Positions 27,832 through 37,051 of a stretch of DNA of 64,000 nucleotides are shown here, piece by piece. This DNA is from Bacteroidota bacterium. GTDB lineage: Bacteria; Bacteroidota; Bacteroidia; Cytophagales; Cyclobacteriaceae. Under the pieces are notes generated by a model. It was not told the origin of the DNA, ran no database searches, and saw only the letters and a program-made list of their open reading frames with translations. How positions within the stretch are numbered: the first letter of the stretch is position 1; each line of letters starts with the position of its first letter. The DNA is taken from positions 62,001 to 126,000 of the forward strand of contig JACPVX010000029.1 in NCBI GenBank assembly GCA_016191555.1, given 5' to 3'. Position numbers and translations under genes: made by a program.

Positions 27832-28956
27832 TTATTGAAATTCGGTTCCGGCTGAACGTCCAAGGTTGGTCATCGCACAACGGAAGCCAATATAAGCTCT
27901 TGTTGAGTCTTTGTACTCATATGTTCTAGTGCCTGTTTCAAGATAATAAGCAACGTCTTTCCAAGAACCACCACGAATAACCTTGCGTGCGTTGTATTTT
28001 TCTTTCGAGTTTCCTTCCTTATCATAAGCATTCTTATCGATGAACTGAGGGTTCAAATCCCATACGGTAGGTACAGAAGCCGGATTAAAATCATCCAAGC
28101 ACCACTCCGATACGTTTCCAGACATATCCACTAAACCGTAATCGTTCGGGAAATAGATACCAACTGGAGATGTATAAGCAAACCCATCATCAAAATAGTT
28201 ACCACGACCTGGTTTAAAGTTTGCCAACATACAACCTTTCGAGTTCCGGATGTAAGGGTTACCCCAAGGGTACTTATTCATATCACGGCCACCGCGCGCT
28301 GCGTATTCCCACTCGGCTTCTGAAGGTAAGCGGAAAGAAGGCATGGGAGGCTGACCACCATTTACCTGACGCCATTCGTTCAAGAATGCTGATCTCCACT
28401 TTCCAAAGAAAGAAGCAGCTTCCCAGCTAACACCAACCACAGGATAGTCTTGGTAGCCAGGGTGTTGCCAATAATAATCAACCAATGGATCTCCCATGTG
28501 GTGGGTAAAGTCTTTCATCCAAACGGTGGTGTCAGGATAGTACTTTGCCATGAACTCTTGTTGGCTTACCTGAGGGAAGTTAGTTAATTGAGCACCACCC
28601 TCAGCGCCCATGAAGAAGGCTGTAAATTGTAAATACTCGTCATTTGTGATTTCGGTCTCATCCATGAAAAGAGGACCAATCGTAATTTGCTTGTTGAAGT
28701 TGATCTGTGTAGAGGCAGGATCTTCGTCTGCTTGACCCATGTGGAAAGTTCCGGCTGGGATGGGCACCATTCCATAAGGAATAACCATTGACCATCCTTC
28801 TTTACGCTCAATAGTAGATTGACCTACTACTTCGCCTTGGGCATCGCCACCGCCCTTTTTGCCTCCAATGCCAAGGAGACCACAACTTCCTACGACAGCA
28901 GAAGTTGTTAAGATTAATGCATAGTACAGAACTTTCTGAGAAACGCTTTTCTTCAT
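27832..28956 (-). CDS. gldK: Gliding motility / type IX secretion lipoprotein GldK
   Basis: Outer-membrane lipoprotein of the type IX system that forms periplasmic rings with GldN. The 374-residue protein has a lipobox ending at Cys25 (VVGSC) and a formylglycine-generating-enzyme-like (SUMF1) domain: IPAGTFHMGQ, MDETEITNDEYLQF, PVVGVSWEAASFFGKWR, RLPSEAEWEYAARGG, MSGNVSEWCLDDF and VIRGGSWKD ... GFRCAM. It is the first of the four gld genes. The 140-base gap to porP upstream may hold a promoter. Confidence 0.94.
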   Translation of the reverse strand: MKKSVSQKVLYYALILTTSAVVGSCGLLGIGGKKGGGDAQGEVVGQSTIERKEGWSMVIPYGMVPIPAGTFHMGQADEDPASTQINFNKQITIGPLFMDETEITNDEYLQFTAFFMGAEGGAQLTNFPQVSQQEFMAKYYPDTTVWMKDFTHHMGDPLVDYYWQHPGYQDYPVVGVSWEAASFFGKWRSAFLNEWRQVNGGQPPMPSFRLPSEAEWEYAARGGRDMNKYPWGNPYIRNSKGCMLANFKPGRGNYFDDGFAYTSPVGIYFPNDYGLVDMSGNVSEWCLDDFNPASVPTVWDLNPQFIDKNAYDKEGNSKEKYNARKVIRGGSWKDVAYYLETGTRTYEYKDSTRAYIGFRCAMTNLGRSAGTEFQ

Positions 28957-29079
28957 AGGTTTTATGTTAGTACACTCTTTTATCCGGTTCGCTTTGTAAC
29001 GAACAGACTCGAAAGTTATTCTTTTTTCGTCTTTTAATTAAACACTAGGCCACCAAATTCACTAAATTCTTAAAAAAAC

Positions 29080-29087
29080 CAAAATTA
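29080..29087 (-). promoter_or_regulatory. Candidate Bacteroidota -7 element ahead of gldK
   Basis: In the minus-strand direction TAATTTTG matches the Bacteroidota sigma consensus TAnnTTTG. It lies just after the porP stop and about 124 bases before gldK. I did not find a good TTG -33 element at the usual spacing, so this is weak evidence for a separate gldK promoter. Confidence 0.25.
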
Positions 29088-29096
29088 TTTACCGAT

Positions 29097-30047
29097 TTAC
29101 TTCCTATATCTCGGTGTACGAACAACCTTTTTACTGTTTGGAGGATTGATCGGCAATTCATAACTGAGCATTAATTCGTGGGATGTGGCCTGCTTAGCAG
29201 CTTGATCCTGTATAATATAGTCTAAGCTGTAGCCTAGCTTTAAAGACTTGTCTTTCAATAATGTATATCCTAATAATAAGGTAGCAGACTCTGATGAACG
29301 GAAGGCGAGACCACCCCACATGGTATCCTTAAAATAAGCCAATCCACCAATATTGACAGTTGTTTTAGTGAAATCGGATTGAACGATTGTTGAAAAATGG
29401 AATTTAAGGTCGAAGTTGACCTCATAAAAGTATCCCCCGGTTAAATATGCGTGGGTTTTAAGAGCGTTTCTTTGCCCCACGCCAAAATCGAAGGTCGAAT
29501 TGATCAGGTGGTTGAAACTTAGCCCGATATAGTACTTTTCTTTTCGCCAAAAGGCGCCTACAGCAAAATCTGGTCGGATTTGTGATTGAGCGCCCTTTTT
29601 ATCCAGCAATGGATCGGCAGGGTTAAGTGCACGGTATTGATCAAAATCGAAAGTTTGAGAAAAGATACCAGTACGGATACCAAAACTCAATTTGCTATTC
29701 TTTATCCCCAAATGGTAGGCATACGAAGCTTGGGCTTCCAAATTGTTTTGTGGACCTAATTGATCATTGACAATGTGAGCGCCAAAACCACTATTCAATT
29801 TAAATATAGGTGCCGTGATCGTAATTACCTGTGTGGTAGGAGCGCCTCCACCTCCGCTGGTAGGTGAATAGCCTAACCATTGACTACGGTGTATGGCCGT
29901 AAGCTTTGTTATACCTTCTACCCCTGCAAAACCCGGATTATAGTATAGTGTATTGAACATATACTGCGAAAATTGAGGATCCTGTTGAGCCTCTGCTTTC
30001 GCTAAAGCCAACATTATAATCGCGGAGAGTAGTACGATTCTTTTCAC
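29097..30047 (-). CDS. Type IX secretion outer-membrane protein, PorP/SprF family
   Basis: Outer-membrane beta-barrel that works with type IX secretion, often dedicated to an exported adhesin. I chose the GTG at 30045-30047: it yields a 316-residue protein opening VKRIVLLSAIIMLALAKAEA, a clean signal peptide cut before QQDPQFSQYMFN. An upstream ATG at 30131 would add 28 unlikely residues. QDPQFSQYMFNTLYYNPGFAGVEG is the PorP/SprF family signature and the rest is alternating beta strands. It sits between hemD and gldK. Confidence 0.9.
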   Translation of the reverse strand: MKRIVLLSAIIMLALAKAEAQQDPQFSQYMFNTLYYNPGFAGVEGITKLTAIHRSQWLGYSPTSGGGGAPTTQVITITAPIFKLNSGFGAHIVNDQLGPQNNLEAQASYAYHLGIKNSKLSFGIRTGIFSQTFDFDQYRALNPADPLLDKKGAQSQIRPDFAVGAFWRKEKYYIGLSFNHLINSTFDFGVGQRNALKTHAYLTGGYFYEVNFDLKFHFSTIVQSDFTKTTVNIGGLAYFKDTMWGGLAFRSSESATLLLGYTLLKDKSLKLGYSLDYIIQDQAAKQATSHELMLSYELPINPPNSKKVVRTPRYRK

Positions 30048-30159
30048 AGATATAACTAAAACAGACTTAAAGATAATGTAAAAAAATAGACATGGGCAAC
30101 TCCATATTATTAAAGTGCAAAAAAATGTCAACCTTCCTAAAAACGTAAGGATGAAGGCT

Positions 30160-30936
30160 TTATTTAATTCCGTTCGCTTTTTTTATGTAAAGCTCAATTG
30201 CCCCGGTCATTGAGGGAGCGTTGGGCAGCGGAGCTTCAATATCCAAAATAAGGCCAGCATCGCGCACCGCTTTTGCGGTTGTTGGCCCAAAAGCTGCCAA
30301 CCTTGTATTGTTTTGCTTAAAGTCAGGGAAATTAACGAACAAAGAATTGATTCCTGATGGACTAAAGAATGCGAGGATATCGTAGTACACATTCTTCAGA
30401 TCATTGAGATTGGCCGCCACAGTATGGTTAATGATAGCCTCTGTAAACGTAAACCCATTTTCCTTCAAAAAATCGGGTATGTCATTCTTGCGAATATCAG
30501 AGCAAGGAAACAGAAACTTTTCGTTTTTATGCTTCTTGATAATTTCCAGTAAGTCTTTCGTATCCTTTAAGCCAGAGAATATCTTTCTCTTTCTGATAAC
30601 GATGTATTTCTGAAGATAATTTGATGTTTGATCGGAGATGCAGAAGTATTTCATGTCCGGGGGCATCTCTAACTTCAACTCTACACAAAGCGCAAAAAAA
30701 TGATCTACTGCATTACGACTGGTGAAGATGATGGCAGTATGCTGAAGGATTTCTACTTTTTGCTTACGAAACTCTTTGGCAGGAACCGGCTCAACCTGAA
30801 TAAATGGGCGGAAATCTATTTTAAGATTATATTTTTCGGCCAACTTGAGATAGGGAGAGTTAACATCTGTTGGAGCTTCCTGTGTGACTAAGATGCTCTT
30901 TACTTTTCGCATCCTGTCCGTAGCAGTTTCAGTCAT
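30160..30936 (-). CDS. hemD: Uroporphyrinogen-III synthase
   Basis: Cyclises hydroxymethylbilane to uroporphyrinogen III, the branch point of tetrapyrrole synthesis. From the ATG at 30936 the protein is 258 residues; this start lies 20 bases after the DUF4271 stop, while the next in-frame ATG upstream would overlap that gene. HemD family features: KSILVTQEAP, ILQHTAIIFTSRNAVDHFF, ILAFFSPSGINSLF and LAAFGPTTAKAVRDAGL. Sequence identity in this family is low, but these four segments in order are convincing. Other heme genes except hemW are elsewhere. Confidence 0.88.
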   Translation of the reverse strand: MTETATDRMRKVKSILVTQEAPTDVNSPYLKLAEKYNLKIDFRPFIQVEPVPAKEFRKQKVEILQHTAIIFTSRNAVDHFFALCVELKLEMPPDMKYFCISDQTSNYLQKYIVIRKRKIFSGLKDTKDLLEIIKKHKNEKFLFPCSDIRKNDIPDFLKENGFTFTEAIINHTVAANLNDLKNVYYDILAFFSPSGINSLFVNFPDFKQNNTRLAAFGPTTAKAVRDAGLILDIEAPLPNAPSMTGAIELYIKKANGIK

Positions 30937-30956
30937 ATCAGCACTAATCGGTTGGC

Positions 30957-32048
30957 TTAGTAGAAAAATACCTTCATCAAAACCAATAAAGGAATGATTT
31001 CGGATGCGCAAAGGTAGGAAAATAAATGAAAGAAATGGAAAGGCATTCGGCTCAATAATTTGAAATAGGTGATCAGTATGCCCGCTACAAATATTCCCGA
31101 TAAGATGTAGATCAACATTTCGAAGTAATTATTCTGCTGCACTTTGAACACATAAAACAGGATGCACAAAAAAGCGATGGCTGATACTGCCAGCAGAACC
31201 ATTCGGATAAAGTTGAAAAATTGAAAGCTTACCGTGTCACGAAATCCGAAGAGGGAAGTCAAAATGGCTAACCATGTTAATTTTAAAATGAAAAGCAGAA
31301 AAATAATGAATGAAAGCCAAAACCATTGGCCGAATGCTTGGGCGGTTGAGTAAACTTGAAATCGCTGCGATAGCCAGAATTGATTTCCAGCCAACCGAAA
31401 GGCAATTAATAAGATGAGCGCCAAAAAGAAGCTGCCAAATAAATAGATAAGTAAGTTAACGCTGGAGGCAATTCGTAACGTGAATTTGCTTTCATCCTTG
31501 TCTTGAAAAGAAAACAATTTATTCACATTTAAATAATCTAATGTAAGCGCTGGATTAGTTCGAATAAAGGTGGCGAAACCTGCCACTAAGATGATGGTGG
31601 CGATAATTGTAAAATCCAAAAAGTAGCTGTCTTTCCGTTTTAGGAGCGTTAAGTCGCGCTCGGGTAATTGATCGGTCACAAATGTTTGCAGATGATGCAC
31701 CCCTGCATCGGAATAAACACCACATAAAAGAGGTGTGGCAAAATTTCGGATCAAGCTATCAACCGATACGGTAACATCACCTTTTTTCTGAATAACCAAT
31801 TGATTGTTGACATAAAGGCTAAACAAATGCCGCGAAAGTATATGCAATTTGCCTTGATGATTGGCAGGCTTTATCCAAAAATAAATTGATTTGCTCGATT
31901 GGTTATGGTACGGCCGATAATTGCCATCCTGGTAAATCATCCATTGTGGTTGAAGATCCTTTAGCACTGGCACCTGATTTTCAGGTTGTGAGTGGCACCA
32001 CGTAGTGGTTGCCATTAATATAATAGAGAGTGCTAGGATCTTCTTCAC
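30957..32048 (-). CDS. DUF4271 membrane protein
   Basis: Membrane protein of unknown function found next to hemD in many Bacteroidota. I prefer the GTG at 32046-32048, giving 363 residues that begin VKKILALSIILMATTTWCHS, a normal signal peptide; an in-frame TTG at 32069 would add seven residues. The first part (to about residue 145) is extracytoplasmic; after it come six to seven membrane helices with a charged loop LNVNKLFSFQDKDESKF, in the DUF4271 region. The link with hemD and type IX genes is positional only. Confidence 0.75.
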   Translation of the reverse strand: MKKILALSIILMATTTWCHSQPENQVPVLKDLQPQWMIYQDGNYRPYHNQSSKSIYFWIKPANHQGKLHILSRHLFSLYVNNQLVIQKKGDVTVSVDSLIRNFATPLLCGVYSDAGVHHLQTFVTDQLPERDLTLLKRKDSYFLDFTIIATIILVAGFATFIRTNPALTLDYLNVNKLFSFQDKDESKFTLRIASSVNLLIYLFGSFFLALILLIAFRLAGNQFWLSQRFQVYSTAQAFGQWFWLSFIIFLLFILKLTWLAILTSLFGFRDTVSFQFFNFIRMVLLAVSAIAFLCILFYVFKVQQNNYFEMLIYILSGIFVAGILITYFKLLSRMPFHFFHLFSYLCASEIIPLLVLMKVFFY

Positions 32049-32144
32049 CGATAAGTTTTGCGCATTCAAAAATATCAGAATAGTATGGTATAACCGAAAT
32101 CATTTGTCTTGTTTTACAACTTTCATCTACAAATTGATTAGGCT

Positions 32145-33269
32145 GTGGCCGGCATTTACATTCATATTCCATTTTGCAAACAGGCGTGCCACTATTGTGA
32201 CTTTCATTTTTCCACTAATCAGTCGCATCGCAAGGAAATGTGTATGGCCATTGCAAAAGAGCTGGCACTTCAAGCTGATTATCTTACAAGTGAATCCATC
32301 TCTACTTTATATTGGGGTGGTGGCACACCTTCACTTCTATCTGAATCCGAGTTTGGGATAATTTTAGAATCGGTTCATAAACACTTTTCGGTGGAACCGA
32401 ACATAGAGCAAACTTTAGAAGCCAATCCCGATGATCTTACCCAGAAGAAACTTGCACTGATTAAAAGCCTGGGTTTTAACAGGCTGAGCATTGGAATTCA
32501 ATCATTTGATGACGAAGTACTAAGATTTTTCAATCGAGCACATTCGGCAGATGAAGCTTTGAAATGCATGGAACTTTCCAGGGGTGCCGGTTTTGCCAAC
32601 ATAAGTATTGACCTAATTTATGCCGTGCCCAGCCAATCGCAGGACGACTGGAAAAAAAATATTGAATCAGCACTAGCTCTTCGGCCGGAGCATATCTCTG
32701 CTTATTCATTAACCATCGAAGAAAAAACTGTCTTTGGAAACTGGAACCGGAAAGGAAAACTACAGCCAGCCGATGAAAATGAGGCCGCGCTAAATTTTAT
32801 CACCTTAATGGATATGCTGGAAATGAATGGCTATGAGCACTACGAAATATCCAATTTCTGCAAACCGGGGTTTTATTCGCGGCATAACAGCAGTTACTGG
32901 AAACAGGCTCGATACTTAGGAGTTGGCCCAAGTGCACATTCTTATAATGGTGTAAGCCGCCAATCCAATTTGAGCAACAACAGCCTTTATCAAAAATCGA
33001 TTGAGTCAGGAACAATACCTGCTGAAATCGAAATACTGACCCGCGAAAACAAAATCAACGAATACATTTTCACAACACTTCGCACGATATGGGGCTGCGA
33101 TCTTTCTTTTCTGAAGGAGAACTTTGCTTATGATCTGGCTTCAATGGGATTATTACAAAAAATGAAAGATCAGGAATGGGTGATACAAGAAGGTAACACC
33201 CTCTATCTTACCCGAAAAGGGAAATTGCTGGCGGATCAAATAGCCTCTGATCTCTTTATTTATGATTAA
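32145..33269 (+). CDS. hemW: Radical SAM heme chaperone HemW
   Basis: Binds heme and a [4Fe-4S] cluster and is thought to deliver heme to respiratory proteins; often misnamed coproporphyrinogen oxidase. The 374-residue protein starts at a GTG and has the cluster motif CKQACHYC (Cys11, 15, 18) followed by DF, the HemW form that lacks the extra cysteine of HemN. Other marks are YWGGGTPSLL, SIGIQSFDDEVLRFFNRAHS and HNSSYWKQARYLGVGPSAHS. It is divergent from the DUF4271-hemD genes. Confidence 0.93.
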   Translation: MAGIYIHIPFCKQACHYCDFHFSTNQSHRKEMCMAIAKELALQADYLTSESISTLYWGGGTPSLLSESEFGIILESVHKHFSVEPNIEQTLEANPDDLTQKKLALIKSLGFNRLSIGIQSFDDEVLRFFNRAHSADEALKCMELSRGAGFANISIDLIYAVPSQSQDDWKKNIESALALRPEHISAYSLTIEEKTVFGNWNRKGKLQPADENEAALNFITLMDMLEMNGYEHYEISNFCKPGFYSRHNSSYWKQARYLGVGPSAHSYNGVSRQSNLSNNSLYQKSIESGTIPAEIEILTRENKINEYIFTTLRTIWGCDLSFLKENFAYDLASMGLLQKMKDQEWVIQEGNTLYLTRKGKLLADQIASDLFIYD

Positions 33270-33310
33270 GTGATTCGTTCCAATCAAATAGAAATTGCTA
33301 TTTTTCAGCC

Positions 33311-33676
33311 ATGACGGAAGAAGAGAAACGAGTTTACATGCTTCTAAAGGCGGTGATTTACCATTATCACGGATTGGACGAACTGGAGAAGGTAGATTTG
33401 GAAGAAACCGCCAATCAATATGACGCTCACGATCAATTAAAATGGGCGCTTGACTTTATAGCGAAGGATTACCTGACCTCGTTCGACCGGGCTCGTACTT
33501 ACTTAAATGAAATTATTGGCGATTACACCAAAGGCAAGCGAATTGAACTCATTAATATGGTGTGGCAGGCCAATAACCTGAAAGGATATGTAACCGAAAT
33601 GGAGGCTACGGCCATGCTCAAGCTTGCTAAAGACTGGAGCGTGGAGAAAGAATTAATTGAAATGGTGCTGAAGTAG
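33311..33676 (+). CDS. Hypothetical protein, helical, TerB-like size
   Basis: 121 residues, highly charged and predicted mostly alpha-helical, without signal peptide or cysteine. I do not recognise a named family. The length and the even spacing of helices resemble TerB-fold proteins, but the TerB metal-binding acidic motif is not obvious. It starts 41 bases after hemW on the same strand and ends 4 bases before the convergent LytTR regulator. Confidence 0.65.
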   Translation: MTEEEKRVYMLLKAVIYHYHGLDELEKVDLEETANQYDAHDQLKWALDFIAKDYLTSFDRARTYLNEIIGDYTKGKRIELINMVWQANNLKGYVTEMEATAMLKLAKDWSVEKELIEMVLK

Positions 33677-33680
33677 TATC

Positions 33681-34397
33681 CTAAAGCGACATCATATCTT
33701 TAAACTTGGCGGCCTGTCTGCGGCTTACCTCCACCTTATCGCCTCCACGCAGGCGTACCATCAATCCACCGTTGAACCAAGGTTCAATACCTTCCACCCA
33801 ACTCAGATTTACAATATGCTTGCGGCTGGCTCTAAAGAATGCTCGCTCGTCCAGTTTTTCATCCAATGCGTTCAATGACTTGTGGATCATCGGGCGGTTG
33901 TTATCAAAATAGACTTTAATATAGTTTCCATCCGATTCAAACATGCGAACATTGGCCAAACTCACAAACCAACAGCGCTCACCATCTTTTACAAATACCT
34001 GATCTTCCAATCCTAATTTCTTCTCGCCCGAGCGCCCTTCTTTCATGCGCTCTTTATCCATCACCTTGTGCACGGCCTCACTCAATCGCTCTGCCACAAT
34101 TGGCTTCAGCAAATAATCCAATGCATTTACTTCAAAAGCCTTCAATGCATGCTGATCGTAGGCAGTGGTAAAAACTACCATCGGAGCGGAGTCTAGCGAT
34201 TCCAACAGCTGAAAGCCTGTGCGTCCCGGCATCTGAATATCTAAAAACAGTAGATCCGGATTGAGTTCTTCAATCATCTTCTCTGCTTCATCGGCATTCA
34301 TCGCTTCGCCCACTACTTCAATGGAAGGATGCGCTTCCAACAACGTAAGCAATTCTTTTCGCGCCAAGCGCTCATCATCAATAACCAATGCTTTCAT
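33681..34397 (-). CDS. LytTR-family response regulator
   Basis: Two-component regulator of 238 residues. The receiver domain (about 1-120) has the acidic pair IDDE (Asp7, Asp8), the phosphorylation site in LFLDIQMPG (Asp53) and the conserved Lys in LDYLLKP. The C-terminal LytTR DNA-binding domain (about 135-236) has MFESDGNYIKVYF, a typical opening, and FFRASRKHIVNLSWVEGIEPW. It lies 16 bases after its sensor kinase. Target genes are not evident. Confidence 0.93.
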   Translation of the reverse strand: MKALVIDDERLARKELLTLLEAHPSIEVVGEAMNADEAEKMIEELNPDLLFLDIQMPGRTGFQLLESLDSAPMVVFTTAYDQHALKAFEVNALDYLLKPIVAERLSEAVHKVMDKERMKEGRSGEKKLGLEDQVFVKDGERCWFVSLANVRMFESDGNYIKVYFDNNRPMIHKSLNALDEKLDERAFFRASRKHIVNLSWVEGIEPWFNGGLMVRLRGGDKVEVSRRQAAKFKDMMSL

Positions 34398-34413
34398 AGA
34401 CGTAGTAAAAAAT

Positions 34414-35466
34414 TTAAGATGACTTCAGTTTTGTATAGGGGATTTGAATTTCAGTAAGTACAAAATTATTCTTTTCGTTGGTGATTTTAAAGCTAGCGAC
34501 ATTTCCATATAGCAGCTTTAGTCGCTGGATGGTGTTATTTAAGCCAAGCCCTTCGCCTTTCTCATGCCCATTTACGTATTGGCCGCTGTTTTGGATACGA
34601 ATGGTTAAACCAAACTCATCTACGAACGTGGAAACACGAATGAGGCCACCTTCTTTTAATTTTGAAATGCCATGCTTTACACCATTCTCTACCAGCGTTT
34701 GAATCATCAGCGGTGGAACCATAAAATCATGCGAATCCGGGTGGATATCAAATTCAGTATGGAGGCGTTCTTCAAAGCGGATTCCTTCGAGACCCAGGTA
34801 ATCACGCACCATTCTCATCTCATCGTCAAATCGAGTGAGTCCTCGTTTCTCCATAGTGAGCGAACTGCGCAAAATGCTAGACAATTGGTTGATAGCCTGT
34901 TTAGATTTCTGCGGATTCTCATCCACTAACGCGCGAATGCTATTAAGCGCATTGAAAATAAAATGTGGATTAAGCTGCGACTTGAGGTTTTGCAATTCGA
35001 TCTCTTTCACGGACGCCTCGTACTTCAACGACTTGTTGTAGCGCTCAAAGTAGTTATAGATAAAGTATAATACGGCCCACAAAAAGAAAATAAATGCATA
35101 ATAAACAGAGAGTCCAAGAAACACATTAAGATCCCAGGCTACTTCTTTACGAAACAAACCCAGTGGAATCGAGATTGGAATACGAACTAGGTAGAGGACT
35201 GCTCCCAACAAAAAAACTCCAGCAACTACTCGCGGAATGAGCCTGGGGAATCCAAGGTCAAGCCAATTTCGCTTCAACATAAAGCTTCTCAAAGCATGAG
35301 TTGCCAGCAAGCAAAGAAGTGCTTCGTATAAAAAAAACAAAATTCGCTGTGTGCTTACTCCTGCCGAAGAGGAATTAAGGATTGAGGCTATAATCTGAAC
35401 GATGGCATAAAATGACCAACCACCTATTTGCAGGCTCCAATACAATCGGTTTTTGTTGTTGATCAT
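34414..35466 (-). CDS. Sensor histidine kinase, LytS/YehU type
   Basis: 350 residues. Four membrane helices lie in residues about 10-150 with little extracytoplasmic sequence, then a coiled linker and the His_kinase domain. The phosphorylated histidine is in LKSQLNPHFIFNALNSI and the ATPase N-box is in QTLVENGVKHGISKLKEGG. It is the partner of the LytTR regulator immediately downstream. In this family the signal is often membrane-embedded; none can be inferred here. Confidence 0.92.
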   Translation of the reverse strand: MINNKNRLYWSLQIGGWSFYAIVQIIASILNSSSAGVSTQRILFFLYEALLCLLATHALRSFMLKRNWLDLGFPRLIPRVVAGVFLLGAVLYLVRIPISIPLGLFRKEVAWDLNVFLGLSVYYAFIFFLWAVLYFIYNYFERYNKSLKYEASVKEIELQNLKSQLNPHFIFNALNSIRALVDENPQKSKQAINQLSSILRSSLTMEKRGLTRFDDEMRMVRDYLGLEGIRFEERLHTEFDIHPDSHDFMVPPLMIQTLVENGVKHGISKLKEGGLIRVSTFVDEFGLTIRIQNSGQYVNGHEKGEGLGLNNTIQRLKLLYGNVASFKITNEKNNFVLTEIQIPYTKLKSS

Positions 35467-35565
35467 ACCTGCAAAAGTAGAAATATCGCCAAGGGAAACG
35501 AACGGAAGTTATTTTAGCGGTACTTATTATTATTTTTACAAAACAAGGCTCATAAAAGAGAAAGA

Positions 35566-37050
35566 ATGTTAAGGTTATTAAGTTTTACTCTTCTACTATT
35601 TAGCGCAGTATATAGTTTCAGTCAAACCTGCCCATTGCAAATAAGTTTAGTTTCTGACACAGTAGCTTGCCTAAAAGAGTTCCCGCCCCCTAGAGGTATG
35701 TCAAACCCCAAACAATTTAGTGTTCAACTGAAGGTTATCTCTGGAACGCCAACTTCAATTGTTTGGTCAAACGGAAATGTTGGAGCTACTTTAAATCCTG
35801 AGGTGTCTGGAACATACGAAGTAGTCGCCACTGACGTTACCGGGTGTAAGGCTACCGCGAAAGTCAACATTAGGCAATTTGGGATCCCAAATCCTATCTA
35901 TTCAAATGCCGGCATTTTGGCGAAAGGTTTTTGTTTAGGAGATTCAATCGAATTTACCGGAATTCCTGTTGCGTCAATTGATAAGATGTTTTGGATGTTT
36001 GGAGATGGTAGTAGTAGCTCAAAACAAAATCCGAAAAAAATTTATAGCAGTACGGGAACATTCATAACTAGTTTAAGGCTTACAAATCGCTGCGGGCTAG
36101 ACACAACCATTTACAAACAAATAAAAATATTTCCTTCTCCGCCAAAACCTAACATCCCATTATCAACGGCTTTGTGTACAAGTCCCATCGCCTTATCTCC
36201 GTCCAATAATTCATCAATTATCTCCTATTTGTGGTCGACAGGAGTAAAAACGAGTGTCATTGTTGTAGATAAACCAGATGTTTATTCATTATTAATTACT
36301 GACATCAATGGCTGCACTTCAAGTTCAACAACAATTGTGGTTGATAATCGACCATCCGTTGATTTGGGCTCAAGCTTAACCCTTTGTCAATTCTCTCTTT
36401 ACCCCTCTTTAAACGCACAAGCACCTGGAGCCATTTACTTGTGGAGCGTTAACGGTGTTCCAAATGGAAATTCTACCTCTATTCAAGCAGTAAATACATC
36501 TCTTCCGGGAGACTTCCTCTATTCTGTTAAAGTTGTTGATCCGATTACATCATGCCTCAGGCAAGCAGAAAAGCAAATAATGGTTTATCCTACTCCATCC
36601 AGGCCGACCATTACTTTAAAAAGTTTTAATACACTTCACTCATCTAATAGCTTAGGCAATCAATGGTATAAAAATGGTAATCTGCTGTCAGGATCTGTTG
36701 ATCAGGATTTAGTCGTCAATGAATCTGGCATCTATTCGGTTCAAACAATTCTGAATGAATGCAAAAGTGCTTTGTCAGATAATTTTGAGTTCACAATTAC
36801 TGGTTCAAAAGATTTCGCTACTGCGGGTATTAGAGTCTTTCCAAATCCATTTTTTGAATCTCTTTGGATTGAATCCGACTTAAACGAAAATCTTCAAGTA
36901 ACAATTCTTGATATGATGGGTAGAGATGTAATTACTACTCAAACCAAAACAAACGAGGCGATTGAAATGCGTGAATTACCAAGTGGGTTATACCTGCTTA
37001 TCGTCAACAAAGGCCCATACCTTCTCTCGAAACGGATCGTAAAGTATTAA
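35566..37050 (+). CDS. Secreted PKD-domain protein with type IX sorting domain
   Basis: 494 residues. Signal peptide at 1-19 (LLLFSAVYSFSQ). A PKD domain is visible at about residues 140-190 (FWMFGDGSSSSKQNP with the following KIYSSTGTFITSLRLTN). Ig-like segments surround it. The last 75 residues form a type A type IX C-terminal sorting domain: IRVFPNPFFESLWIE, then LDMMGRDVI and ELPSGLYLLIV, ending RIVKY. So it is probably a substrate of the secretion system encoded at 24-30 kb. Function unknown; adhesion is common for this architecture. Confidence 0.85.
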   Translation: MLRLLSFTLLLFSAVYSFSQTCPLQISLVSDTVACLKEFPPPRGMSNPKQFSVQLKVISGTPTSIVWSNGNVGATLNPEVSGTYEVVATDVTGCKATAKVNIRQFGIPNPIYSNAGILAKGFCLGDSIEFTGIPVASIDKMFWMFGDGSSSSKQNPKKIYSSTGTFITSLRLTNRCGLDTTIYKQIKIFPSPPKPNIPLSTALCTSPIALSPSNNSSIISYLWSTGVKTSVIVVDKPDVYSLLITDINGCTSSSTTIVVDNRPSVDLGSSLTLCQFSLYPSLNAQAPGAIYLWSVNGVPNGNSTSIQAVNTSLPGDFLYSVKVVDPITSCLRQAEKQIMVYPTPSRPTITLKSFNTLHSSNSLGNQWYKNGNLLSGSVDQDLVVNESGIYSVQTILNECKSALSDNFEFTITGSKDFATAGIRVFPNPFFESLWIESDLNENLQVTILDMMGRDVITTQTKTNEAIEMRELPSGLYLLIVNKGPYLLSKRIVKY

Positions 37051-37051
37051 T

